NCBI GenBank assembly: GCA_037447655.1
Contig: JBBHKE010000990.1
Span: 217,156-281,155 of the forward strand
From: Zygnema cylindricum
Taxonomy: Eukaryota > Streptophyta > Zygnematophyceae > Zygnematales > Zygnemataceae
DNA: 64,000 bases
Reading direction: 5' to 3'
The position numbers and the translations under genes were made by a program. The notes below the pieces were generated by a model. It saw only the letters and a program-made list of their open reading frames with translations, was not told where the DNA came from and ran no database searches. Below are positions 10,032 to 20,448 of the stretch, piece by piece; position 1 is the first letter of the stretch; every line of letters starts with the position of its first letter.

Positions 10032-10469
10032 CTCTAGGGTGCCCATCTTTAACGGAACCGGCTTCATATACTAGGAGAGTATGATGATAGGAGCTCTTTG
10101 TGAGAAACGGTTTTGGGGAATAGTGAGTGGATGTGTGAGGCATCTATCCACTCTAAGGATTTCTCCAGGGTTTACAAGAAGCAGATTCACGAGAGATGCA
10201 GATCCATCTCCAACGAAGGAGACAAAGGAAAGGGAGGTGGAGGACAAAGGAAAGGAGAAGGAGACAGTCACACCTATAGCAACTGGTTTGGCATTCATAT
10301 CACCTATTTCGAGGAACAAGGGGAATAATATCGATGCCAGGGACTACAACAATATGGCGGCAAAGCACTTCATCCTCCGCCATCTTACTCAAGGGCTTGG
10401 ATCTCCTCATTTGCAGGTATAGAGGACATCCGATCTTTAGGTGGCTCTCATAGAGATTAAAGCGGTATG
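10032..10469 (+). pseudogene. Element H gag, N-terminal part
   Basis: Reads the start of a copia-type Gag in one frame after a short leader: MMIGALCEKRFWGIVSGCVR, then a Lys/Glu-rich linker, then YNNMAAKHFILRHLTQGLG, corresponding to the DUF4219/UBN2 Gag region of Pseudoviridae-type elements. Stops appear near 10421 and 10438. The frame ends where the minus-strand LTR of R begins at 10470; the last bases GTATG (10465-10469) are one copy of the R target-site duplication. The continuation of this gag is found at 54144 reading leftwards, 44 kb away, because of the inversion. Non-functional. Confidence 0.8.
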
Positions 10470-11537
10470 TGCAACTCTGAGACCTCCATAGGTTCGCAGA
10501 ATGAATAGCTTGCAAGAAGCCTCTAGGATAACCCTGACCCTTTTGTGTTTCAGCAAGAATAACCACCACCCTGGCAAACAAAAACTCTGACCACCTCCAC
10601 TTTTGTGAAGGCAAGACTCGTCTGAGTTGATAGCAAAAATAATCTCTGAATTTGCTCTCAAGAGCAGTAAGTTATGGAGAGTCAAAGTTGACCTCTTTAT
10701 ACGGAAGCTCTCTAGGAGAGAGTGTACTATCTAGCGAATTTTTCTAAGTCGTATCTCTCTCTAAAACTCTATCTGCTGATGTAGGCACCAATTATATTGC
10801 ACTTGCGTACACAAAAGTACAGCTGCCGGTGTACTTTATGTACGGATATTGTACGACATGGCCTAAATGTTGACACATGTTATATCCGGATTCGCTAACA
10901 TAATCCCCGGAGATGCCGTGATCCAATGTCATTCTGCCACGTGCCATCCGATCTGGCGATGACCAAAAACTGTTGAAATCCTATTCCTCCATCTCGGCAT
11001 TCATTCCGGCTGTCCGATTAAATGCACATTTTATCGTAGCCGTAATAAATACCTGCGCGATATTCGTTTCGCTATTGAAACAAATCCGCGATACTTGTTT
11101 CTTGTCCGTACATTAATCTGTACTTTTACATAACCAAGCCTATTTATCTTGTAAATAGTTTCCGTTAAATGAATTTGTCAGCGTAATAATGTTTATCTAA
11201 TTATTAAACACTATATGGTTTATCACTAGTCATAGACTAAATGGATAGAGCTACCGGCTACTTGCGGCTCAAACTATCGGTAGATACCAGGATCAAATCT
11301 TGGGTTTGACTACATTAGTTTTAGTAAATCAACTAATGTACTACCGTAAATCAACTAATCTACTACCCGTTAATCTCAAGATAGCATAGGTAGCCATGGC
11401 TCTAGCTTCCTTTCCGACTTTCAGTGATTACAACAAGTGTGGGAGTTGGAGAGAGAAGTTAGAGGCAGACTGACTTGGCTTCTTTTCTGCATTTTATTTA
11501 GACCTAGAAAATACTAAAAAAACCATCAATTTTTACA
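10470..11537 (-). mobile_element. Element R 3-prime LTR (copia alpha)
   Basis: Reverse complement begins TGTAAAAATTGATGG and ends CAGAGTTGCA; 1068 bp. Its sister LTR is 54145-55213: both share GGTAGTAGATTAGTTGATTTACGG, and the CATATAGTGTTTAATAATTAG stretch not found in other copies. The left flank GTATG (10465-10469) pairs with the reverse complement of CGTAC at 54140-54144 as a 5-bp TSD with one transition. A PPT-like CTAGAAAATAAATGGAG lies just inside at 11538-11555. Confidence 0.9.
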
Positions 11538-11589
11538 CTCCATTTATTTTCTAGTCAATCTTCAATTTCAAACCACACTTCTCCTTGTA

Positions 11590-13520
11590 AAAAAATAGCT
11601 TAGGGGAAGGCACAAGTTTTGGTCATCATATCTGCTACCATCTCGCTATCTGGTCGGTACTCTAAACTGATTATTTTGTTTTCATCTTTCTCTCATACAA
11701 AGCTGAGTCTAACGTCCATGTGTTTGGCTTTAAAATGATGTTTAGGATTGGCAGAAATAGCGATTGCTGCCTGATTATCACATAAAATTTCCTGCACACC
11801 ACTCTTAAGGTAACCAAGCTCACCAAGCAAAGACTTCACCCACATCAATTCTTTTACAACAGAGCAAGAGGCCATATACTCAGCCTCTATGGTGGACTGA
11901 GCAATAACCTTTTGCTGTTTGCTACTCCAACAACAACCCCCATCACCCACATATAATACATATCCAGAAGTGCATCTCCTCATCGGAGCATCACTATAAC
12001 TAGCATCACTCCAAGTAGTGATGTCAGTATTCTCCCCACCCAAATGCAACCATAGATCCCTAGTTCTTATCAAATATCTAAAAAATATCTTAGCTGCCTC
12101 CCAATCCCTCTTAGTGGGAGCATTTAGATTTCTACTCAGTACTCTTCACTCCAAGTAGTGATGTCAGTATTCTCCCCACCCAAATGCAACCATAGATCCC
12201 TAGTTCTTATCAAATATCTAAAAAATATCTTAGCTGCCTCCCAATCCCTCTTAGTGGGAGCATTTAGATTTCTACTCAGTATTCTTACAGCTGCAGCTAA
12301 ATCCGGCCGGGTACAATTCATAAAATAGATTAGGCTTCCCACTACTTGCCGGTAAGGAATAGTCTGCATGAACTTCTTTCTTCAGGACTTAATTCCTCGT
12401 CTAAGACTATGACTCGTTCTTCCTCACTCCCCTCATTTCTCTTCTTTAACTCCATTGGAGTTGTATAACTATTAGCTTTATCCATCTGAACATTTTCCAA
12501 CATGTTCCCTATTGCTTCCTTTTGAGTCAGTCTTATAATCTTTCTTTCTCAGTCTGTTTCTACTTGTATTCCCTAAATATATTTTGCCTCCCCCATATCT
12601 TTAATTTCAAATCTCCTCTTAAGATCGGTTTTCAGTTTATTATTTTTTTCCATTGATTTAGTTAAAACAAACAAATCATCAACATAAATTGCAATAAATA
12701 TATCACTTTCCTCATCTTCAAAAACATAGATTGAGTGATCTGAGCTGATAGGGATATATTCTAGACCGGTAAGAAACTCATCAAGCTTCTTATTCCACTG
12801 TCGAGGGGCCTGTTTCAAACCATAAAGGGATTTGATCAGATGACATACCTCACTCTCCTCTCCTTCGTCCACAAACCTTTCGGGTTGTCGCATGAAGATC
12901 TCTTCTTTCAATTCTCCGTGCAAAAAGGTTGTCTATGTCCATCTAGTGCACCTCCATGTCTTCAACTGTTGCCAGACTGAGAAGTATGCTGATGGAGGGA
13001 AATCTAACGACCGGGGCAAAGGTTTCCTCGTAGTAGATTCCTTCTTTCTGTGTAAATCCTTTTGCCACTAATCGGGCTTTGTAACGCTCAATGGTGTTAT
13101 CCGGGTTCAATTTTAATTTGAAAACCCACTTACAACCGATTGGTTTTTGGTTAGGTGGACAATCCACTAGCTCCTAAGTATCGGCTGCCATAATTGAGGC
13201 CATCTCTTCATTGATGGCTGTCTTCCACCAGTTCCTTTGTTGACAAGTTATCGCCTCTCCATAAGTCTGAGGTTCCTCTTGATGAGATAGTTTTGTTACT
13301 TTGTTAATAACCTGTTTTTCCTGCAATCTTTTGCTACTTCTCCTTCCCCCCTCAAAATGTGTGGCCGGAATCTCGTGGGTTCTTTCGAACACTCTCGGCT
13401 TCTCCCCTGTCCCTTGATTCCGAATCAATTTCAACCACGTCTTCCGCTTCGGGAAGAGTTGTCACTGGAGTTTCCGCAGCCAAGTCCTTTCCGGTCTGAT
13501 TTGTATCTACAAGATGTCAT
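11590..13520 (-). pseudogene. Element R pol: reverse transcriptase and RNase H
   Basis: In minus-strand order the remnant encodes [42 protein letters not shown], the catalytic IYVDDLFVLTK of copia reverse transcriptase, then RNase H with SYSDAPMRRCTSGYVLY, TIEAEYMASCS and CDNQAAIAISANPKHHFKAK. Several frameshifts and stops separate the parts, and a 140-bp tandem duplication (12007-12286) repeats the junction between reverse transcriptase tail and RNase H. In its native setting this polyprotein part makes cDNA in virus-like particles. Dead copy. Confidence 0.85.
12007..12286. repeat. 140-bp tandem duplication inside R pol
   Basis: The block starting CACTCCAAGTAGTGATGTCA at 12007 recurs at 12147, through TCTACTCAGTAYTCTT. 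Since 140 is not divisible by three it shifts the frame of the RNase H region. Near-identity of the units suggests a recent event. Confidence 0.85.
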
Positions 13521-13534
13521 GCCGCATGGTATCG

Positions 13535-13800
13535 GACGCATGCGCGCACAATATTTTGCATGCGTACACGATATCGCGCACGCACGCACAATGTTGTGCT
13601 CGCACGCGCGATATTCTGCATGCGTGCACGATACGGTGCACGCACACGCGATATTGTGTCCACGCGCACGATATCGTGCACGCGTTCGCGATATTCGGCG
13701 TGCGCGTGATTTCATTCACACGCGCACGATATCATTCTCGCACGCACGATATTTTAGCGTGCGTGTATGATTTTTGGTCGCACGTGCGACCGCGATTTAT
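13535..13800. repeat. Degenerate GCACGCGCGATATTGT-type array
   Basis: About a dozen diverged units of the form CACGCGCGATATYGTGC with variable spacing of 16-28 bp. The alternating purine-pyrimidine composition would favour Z-DNA. Frames on both strands translate to Ala/Arg/Cys/His-rich strings and are composition artefacts. Confidence 0.75.
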
Positions 13801-14423
13801 TTATGTTTGATGTGTACGCTATTCGCGTACACGTCTAATAGAACACATACTAATTTCGTGCGTGGTACCATGTCGTTTTGTGCGCAGGTACTCATTTTTC
13901 AAGTATTTCGTGCGATACCATATATTTCGTGCGATATGTTTCGTTTCGTGCATACGCACGCGATTTGGGGAGTATCGACTTGAAGTATCGTTTGGAGGTG
14001 TATCGCGATTTCCGGGCGATGCGTCGATTCATATATTTATTTAAGTCGCGAACCCATGTAGGTTCACGCATACATGTAGTTAGGGAGGGTTTTTACCCTC
14101 GGACAGTGGATTATGCGGAACGTGCGGCAGACAATGTTGGCCGCCTATTGGCCAACATTCTAAGTAGTTTTTTCATGTGAACTAGCCTAGACTTAGGTTA
14201 GGGTTTGCGTAGGCGTAGCGTAGCTAATACTTAGTCTATTTTCAGACTTAGAATTTCTAGCTTTTGGACAAGAATTTTCTCTTGGCGGCGGAGCTTTCTC
14301 TTGCTCTCTCTCTCACCGATTGCTCAAGTTTCCTCCTTTCTTTTGCTAGCTAGCTGTAGAGGCTAGATAGTTTACGTACATTCTCCTTTGTAATTCTGCC
14401 CACGCTTTTAATCCACGCGGCTC

Positions 14424-14623
14424 AAAGCCAAGTCCGGAAGGTTTCCCTCCAACTTGTGTCATTTTTGGGAAGTGGTGGATTGGAGTTCGTGTGGAGAAGC
14501 ATCCGGATCCGGCTGCCCTTCCAACGGACAGCTAGACGGTTTGGGTGTTTGTTCACACGAACTCCAATCCACCACTTCCCAAAAATGACACAAGTTGGAG
14601 GGAAACCTTCCGGACTTGGCTTT
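14424..14623. repeat. Perfect 70-bp inverted repeat with 60-bp loop
   Basis: Arms 14424-14493 and 14554-14623 are exact reverse complements by eye (start AAAGCCAAGTCCGGAAGG, end CCTTCCGGACTTGGCTTT). Spacer of 60 bp. Perfect identity implies a very young origin or active maintenance. Confidence 0.9.
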
Positions 14624-14816
14624 GTAGGATTCACTTATTGCTAAGAGAGTATTCTTCCCTTTTTATTCTTTCGCCATCTTCACCTTTATTCTTTTGCATG
14701 TTGTATATACATTTTGACCATCTCATTCATTTTCGTTTGTATATATGTTTGGAGCATGACTTTGCTGGTTGGGATGCATGTTCGCTCTTTGTAGTCTCTC
14801 ATGCACGACAAAGAAC

Positions 14817-16901
14817 GTCATCTTCTCTAAAACCTAGATAGTTAGGAAGCTCAAAGTCATCGAAATTTTCTGACGCAAATCTGATAGTTCCTCACTTTGT
14901 ATACTTGAAGGGATCCACAGACTTTCCTTCATCCATAACTACTAGATGCTTGACTAAATTATATCTTCCCTTTTTAGATCATAAACTGTGTGTCCTTTAA
15001 CATCCTCATCATATCCTAATAAGTATCCCGGTTTTCCTTTAGGATGTAGCTTCTAATTAGAGTGATCTGTATCTAGACTGAATACTTGACTCCCGTAAAC
15101 CTTTAAGTGAAATATGTCTGGTTTCCGGCAGGTCCATCTCTCATAAGGTGTTTGACCTTTTATAGCTGAAGTAAGAACTATATTTTTTAAGGTAATTAGC
15201 ACAGTTCATTGCTTCTGCCCAAAACCTTTTTCCTATCTTCTTATCCGACAACATACCCCTAGCACTATTACTTAGTGTCCTATTTAATCTTTCAGCTACC
15301 CCATTCTGTTCCGCGTTTTCTAGAACTATCTTTTGGTGTTGGACTCCATCTTCCCTCAAAAAATCCTCAAACTGGTAAGAGGTATACTCTCCACCATTGT
15401 CACTCCTTACTCTCTAGATTGAGGTTTCATGGAGTTTTTCACTCCATGCTTTATATTGTTTAAAACATTCCTGAGCTTATGACTTATGTTTCAAAAATTA
15501 CACCCTAGAATACCAAGACAAATCATTAGTGATAATCATCCTAAATCTTTTCCCCCCGGGTGATGGCACTCTGGCTGGCCCCCAAATATCTGTGTGTACT
15601 AAATCTAGAATCTTTTCTCCCTTATAGGTGGCATTTTTTGGGAAAGGTAACCTGTGTGCTTTACCTTGAGCACACCCACTACAATCACTTAGATTTTCAC
15701 TCTCACCGAACTGAATTCCTTCCACTACTCCCATCTTTTTCATCTCTCTTAACTTATCTAGATTCACATGACCAAGCCTCTTACGCCACAACATTATATC
15801 ATGAACACCAGAATAATAAAGTTTTTTCTTTTCATTGCTTAAAATCAGCCTAAACATCCCTTGGCTACCTTTTTCAGCAGTAAAATAAACTTCCTCCTCA
15901 AAACTAGCAGTAAAGACTCCTTTCCTAGTGCTTGTATCAAAACCCTTAACATCTAATACAAAGGTAGAGATGAGGTTTTCTTTCAGCTCCGAAATAAACA
16001 ATACATCGGAGAATGTAACTATGGATGTCTTTCCTTCTACTAACACTTTCAGATCTACCGATCCTAAAAGAGTAGTAGTGACTATCCTCCCATCCCGTAC
16101 TCTATCTCTACGGTGGGAATCTTTCTTATCTCAGTGAACATGTGTTTATCCTAACACATTTGCATTGAGGCACCTGAATCTACAATCCAACCTGCTTCAC
16201 CTTTCAATCCACCGAAAGCACATTTCTGCTTTCGTGGAATTTCTACCTCGTTTGTCGCTTCCAACTCCTCATCCAGCAAGAGCTCATCGTCCTCGTCTTC
16301 AGATTCCACCTTATGTACCTGTGTCACATGGGATTTTTTCTTTCCTATCAGGGTTTCACCGGTCTGCCCCTCCTTTAACCGAAGCTTGGTTAGCTTAGTG
16401 CACTCCTCTATATAGTGCCCTGGTTTCTTACAAAAATGACATAAACCCTTGGGAGCCCTTGGTCCGAACTCGTCGGTCCGATTTTTCTGCTCCCTCCCTC
16501 CATAATTTTTGACCGGTCTTTGCGAATCCTTGTTCCTCCAATCGGTCCCAGCTGCCAAGGCTTGCCCACTCTTTCCTCCCTTTAGGATCTCAATCGTATT
16601 CTCCCGAACGAGAATCATTCCCACCACTAAGTTCCATATCCACCTTGAGTCCGGCAAGTCCTGCACACGGTTCACTATGTTCTCGAACTCATCGGGTAAC
16701 CTCATTAGTAAACAGTTACCATTTCCCTTTTCACTAAATTCTTTTCCCGTGCTTTCTAGCTCCATGAAAAGTGTAGCAAGCTCATTGCAAAAATCCAACA
16801 TCTTCCCCCTTTTGTATACATACTACTTAACTTTCTTATCAACCAACTGTTGTTGCTGAATCGTACAACTTCGGTACATCTCTATGAGAGCCATCCAAAG
16901 G
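14817..16901 (-). pseudogene. Element R pol/gag: integrase, protease, Gag C-part
   Basis: From right to left on the minus strand: Gag core (GKMLDFCNELATLFMELES, LPDEFENIVNRVQDLPDSRW), a CCHC zinc knuckle CHFCKKPGHYIEEC, aspartic protease motif WIVDSGASMQMC, then integrase with LGHVNLDKLREMKKMG and CSGCAQGKAH (zinc-binding part; first His replaced in LWRKRLGH), LVHTDIWGPARVP, and further left NGVAERLNRTLSNSARG. Several stops and frameshifts. Gag begins abruptly at 16901 (MALIEMYRS); the missing N-terminal Gag of R lies at 55229-55545 on the plus strand. 16901/16902 is an inversion breakpoint. Confidence 0.85.
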
Positions 16902-17935
16902 AGTGAGAAACTCCAAGAAACCTCTATCAAGAGATTAAGGAGTGACAATGGTGGAGAGTATACCTTTAACCGGTTTGAGGATTTTTTGGGAGAAGATGGA
17001 GTGCAACACCAAAAGACGGTTCTTGAAAAACCTAAGAAAAATGGTGTAGCTGAAAGATTAAATCGAACACTGAGTGATACTGCTAGGAGTATGCAGTCAG
17101 ATAAGAAGAAAGGAAAGAAGTTTTGGGCCGAAGCAATGAACTGTGCAAATTATCTTAAGAATAGAGTTCTTACTTCAATTATATAAGGTGAAACACCTTA
17201 TGAGAGATGGACCGGCTGGAAACAAGACATATCTCACTTAAAGGTTTTCGGGAGTCAAGTATTCAGGCTAGATATAGATCGGTCTAATTAGAAGCTAGAT
17301 CCTAAAGGAAAACCGGGATACTTATTAGGATATGATGAGAATGTTAAAGGATATAGAGTTTATGATCTAAAAAGGGAAGATATAATCTTAGTAAAGCATC
17401 TAGTAGTTATGGATGAATGAAAGTTTGTGGATCCCTTCAAGTATACAAACTCAGTAAAAATCTGATTTGAGACAGAAAATTCCGATGACTTTGAGCTTCC
17501 TAACTATCCAGGTTTTAGAGAAGATGAAATTCTTGGAAGTACAAATCAGACCGAAAAGTACTCGGTTGCGGAAACTCCTATGAATACTCTACTCGAAGTG
17601 GAAGACGTGGTGGAAATAGATTCGGAATCAATGGACAGGGGAGAAGCAAAGATTGCTCGAAAAAACCAACGAGAACCATCTATTCCGGCCACACATTTTG
17701 ATGTGGGAAGGAGAAGTAGCAAAAGATTGCAAGAAAAACAGGTTAATAACAAGGTTACAAAACTATCTCATCAAGATGAACCTTAGACTTATGCAGAGGC
17801 GATGACTTGTCCAGAAAGGAACCGGTGGAAGACATCCATCAATGAGGAGATGGCCTCAATTATGACAGCCGATACTTGGGAGCTGGTGGATTGTCCACCT
17901 AACCGAAAACCAATCGGTTGTAAGTCGGTCTTCAA
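16902..17935 (+). pseudogene. Element T integrase core and linker (3-prime part)
   Basis: Starts in mid-integrase with SEKLQETSIKRLRSDNGGEY (second catalytic Asp in SDNGGEY) and NGVAERLNRTLSDTARSM (catalytic Glu), followed by the conserved HLKVFGSQVF and KPGYLLGYDENVKGYRVYDL region and the acidic linker ending YAEAMTCPERNRWKTSINEE. Stops at about 17184, 17288 and 17418 and a frameshift near 17935 inactivate it. The N-terminal part of this integrase is at 55546 on the other strand; about 110 bp between them is missing. Confidence 0.85.
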
Positions 17936-19363
17936 ATGAAATTGAACCCAGATAACACCATTAAGCGTTACAAAGCCCAATTAGTGGCAAAAGGATTTAT
18001 ACAGAAAGAAGGAATCGACTACGAGGAAACCTTGGCCGCGGTCGTCAGATTTCCCTCCGTCCACATACTTTTCAGTCTAGCAGCACCGAAAGACATGGAG
18101 GTGCACCAGATGGACATCAAAACAACCTTTTTGCAGGGAGTATTGGAAGAGGAGATCTTCATGCGACAAGTCGAAGGATTGGTGGAGGAAGGAGAGGAGA
18201 GTAAGGTATGCCGGTTGATTAAATCTCTTTATGGTTTAAAACAAGCGCGTCGACAATGGAATAAGAAGCTTGATGAGTTTCTGACAGGTCTGGGATATAT
18301 CCAGATCAGCTCATATCACTCAATCTATGTTTTTGAAGATGAGGAAGGTGTTATATTTGTTGCAATTTATGTTGATGATTTGATTGTTTTAACTAAATCA
18401 ATGAAAAAATTTAATAAACTGAAAACCAATCTTAAAGGGAGATTTGAAATGAAGGACATGGGGGAGGCAAGATATATTTTGGGAATTCAAGTTGAAAGAG
18501 ACCGAGAAAGAAAGATTATAAGATTGACTCAAAAGGAAGCAATAGGGAACATGTTGGAAAAATTTCAGATGGATAAAGCTAATAGTTGCACAACTCCAAT
18601 GGAGTTAAGAAGGGGATGCGAGGGGAGTAAGGATGAACGAGTCATAGTCTTAGAGGAGAAATTAAGTCCTAAAGAACAGAAGTTCATGCAAACTATTCTT
18701 AACAGGCAAGTAGTGGGAAGACTAATCAATTTTATGAATTTTACCCGACGGGATATAGCTGCAGCTGTAGGAGTGTTGAGTAGAAGTCTAAGTGCTCCCA
18801 CTATCAAGGATTGGGAGGCAGCTAAGAGAGTCATTAGATATTTAATAGGAACTAGGGATCTATGGTTGCATTTGGGTTGGGAGAATATCGACATCACTAC
18901 TTCTAGTGGTGCCACTTATGATGATGCTCTGATGAGGAGATGCACTCCTGGATATGTTTTATATGTGGGTGATAGGGCTTGCTGTTGGAGTAGCAAACAG
19001 CAAAAGGTTATTGCTCAGTCCACCATGGAGGCTGAGTATATGGCCTCTTGCTCTGGTGTAAAAAAATTGATGTGGGTCAAGTCTTTGCTTGGTGAGCTAG
19101 GTTACATTAAGAGTGGTGTGCATAATTTTTTTTGTGATAATCAGGCAGCAATCGCTATTTCTACCAATCCTAAACATCATTTTAAAGCCAAACACATGGA
19201 CATTACACTCTGCTTTGTTAGAGAGAAAGTAGAAAACAAAATTATCAGTTTAGAGTACCGACCAGATAGTGAGATGGTAGCAGATATGATGACCAAACCT
19301 GTGCCTTCCCCTAAGCTAATTTTCTGCAGGGAGAAGTGTGGTATGAAATTAAAGAGTGATTAG
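17936..19363 (+). CDS. Element T reverse transcriptase-RNase H, intact 475-codon stretch
   Basis: The longest open frame of the window. Residues about 1-60 hold YKAQLVAKGFIQKEGIDYEE, about 60-85 MEVHQMDIKTTFLQG (first RT Asp), about 100-150 LIKSLYGLKQARRQWNKKLD and IYVDDLIVLTKSM (catalytic YVDD). RNase H follows from about residue 320: GATYDDALMRRCTPGYVLY, TMEAEYMASC (Glu), CDNQAAIAIS (Asp) and KHHFKAKHMD (His). It ends PVPSPKLIFCREKCGMKLKS, the usual copia C-terminus, 13 bp before the LTR. The annotated ATG is internal to Pol; native translation would come from the upstream gag-pol frame, which is broken. Not a stand-alone gene. Confidence 0.85.
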   Translation: MKLNPDNTIKRYKAQLVAKGFIQKEGIDYEETLAAVVRFPSVHILFSLAAPKDMEVHQMDIKTTFLQGVLEEEIFMRQVEGLVEEGEESKVCRLIKSLYGLKQARRQWNKKLDEFLTGLGYIQISSYHSIYVFEDEEGVIFVAIYVDDLIVLTKSMKKFNKLKTNLKGRFEMKDMGEARYILGIQVERDRERKIIRLTQKEAIGNMLEKFQMDKANSCTTPMELRRGCEGSKDERVIVLEEKLSPKEQKFMQTILNRQVVGRLINFMNFTRRDIAAAVGVLSRSLSAPTIKDWEAAKRVIRYLIGTRDLWLHLGWENIDITTSSGATYDDALMRRCTPGYVLYVGDRACCWSSKQQKVIAQSTMEAEYMASCSGVKKLMWVKSLLGELGYIKSGVHNFFCDNQAAIAISTNPKHHFKAKHMDITLCFVREKVENKIISLEYRPDSEMVADMMTKPVPSPKLIFCREKCGMKLKSD

Positions 19364-19376
19364 AAAATAAATGGAG

Positions 19377-20443
19377 TGTAGAAATTGATGGTATTTTTAG
19401 TATTTTCTAGGTCTAAAATATAATATAGAAAAGAAGCCAAGGCAATCTGCCTCTAACTCCTCTCATCAACTCCCACACTTGTTGTAGTCACTGAAAGTTG
19501 GAAAGGAAGCTAGAGCGATGGCTAATTAGGCTATCTAGAGGTTTACGGGAAATAGATTAGTTGATTTACGGATTGGTAGTTTCTTTACTTAAAGGGAAGA
19601 TGTCAAATCCAGGATTTGATCCTGGTAACTGCTATTCGATAAAGGCGCCGGTAGCCGGTAGACTTATCCATTAAGTATAGGACTAGAGTTACATGCTATA
19701 GGGTTTGTTACTTATTTAAATGTTGTCACGTAGGATAATTCATTTAACGACAACTGTTTACGGGATACATAGATTGAATTATATAAAAGTACGGATCACG
19801 GTTTGGATAAGAAACGAGTACCGCGCATTTGTTTTTTTAAACGAAACAAATACCGTGCAAGTATTTATGACGGCTACGATTGAAATCTGCATTTAATTGG
19901 ACGGCCGAGAAGAATGCCGAGATCGCGGAAGAGAATCTCGGCGGTTTGTGGTCATCGCCACATCGGATGACACGTGGTAAAACTACATTGGATCGCGGCA
20001 TCTCCGGGGATTATGCGACTGAATTCGGATATGACATGTGTCGACATTTAAGCGATGTCGTACAATATTCGTACAGAAAGTACACCGGCAACTGTACTTT
20101 TGTGTACGGCAGTGTAATATGATTGGTGTTGTACCTCAGTAGATAGAGTTTTAAAGAGAGATAGGGCTTAGAAAAAAATGGTAGATAGGACCCTCTCTCC
20201 TAGAGAGCTTGTGTGCAAAAGGTCAACTTTGACCTTCTATAACTTACTGCTTAAGGGAGCAAATTCAGATATTCTTTTTGGTATCGACTCAGGGGAGTCT
20301 TGCATTCAAGGAAGTGAAGGTGGTCAGAGTTTTTGTTTACCAGGGTGGCAGTTATTCTTGCCGAAACACAAAGGGTTAGGGTTATCCTAGAGGCTTCTTG
20401 GAAGCTGTCCACTCTGAGGACCTATGGAGGTCTCAAAGTTGCA
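19377..20443 (+). mobile_element. Element T 3-prime LTR (copia alpha)
   Basis: TGTAGAAATTGATGG to CAAAGTTGCA, 1067 bp, preceded by PPT-like AAAATAAATGGAG. Its right flank ATTTT (20444-20448) is the reverse complement of AAAAT (58382-58386), which flanks the sister LTR 57317-58381. Both LTRs alone share GGATTGGTAGTTTCTTTACT and the AAAGGGAAGATGTCAAATCC stretch. The pair is now in opposite orientation. Confidence 0.9.
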
Positions 20444-20448
20444 ATTTT

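Larger units (their letters stand above)
13516..14821. mobile_element. Unclassified 1.3-kb insertion in R pol with 70-bp hairpin
   Basis: Comparison with the H copy of the same pol region (52330-52400) shows 13521-14816 is extra sequence, bounded by GTCAT on both sides (13516-13520 and 14817-14821); a longer imperfect TSD AAGATGTCAT/AAGAACGTCAT is possible. The left third is a degenerate alternating purine-pyrimidine array; the right third has a perfect 70-bp inverted repeat. The stretch 14360-14420 resembles an LTR end. No protein domain is found. It may be a Mutator-like non-autonomous element or an LTR-type insert; I cannot decide. Confidence 0.6.

Noticed and set aside
11226-11310. A functional tRNA gene
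   Set aside because: Acceptor and anticodon arms are not convincing and the sequence recurs in every LTR, so at most it is tRNA-derived.
13431-13810. Cys/His/Arg-rich frames on both strands that look like a zinc-finger or antimicrobial repeat protein
   Set aside because: The composition follows from the alternating GCACGCGCGATAT array; equally good frames exist on the other strand and no CxxC spacing is conserved.
10017-16901. Self-integration of a retrotransposon cDNA as the cause of gag plus joined to LTR minus
   Set aside because: The exact TSD partners found at 45926, 54140 and 58382 show ordinary insertions later separated by an inversion, so no special mechanism is needed.
16884-20443. 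A separate 5-prime truncated alpha element on the plus strand
   Set aside because: Its missing 5-prime part, sister LTR and TSD partner are at 55546-58386; it is half of element T.
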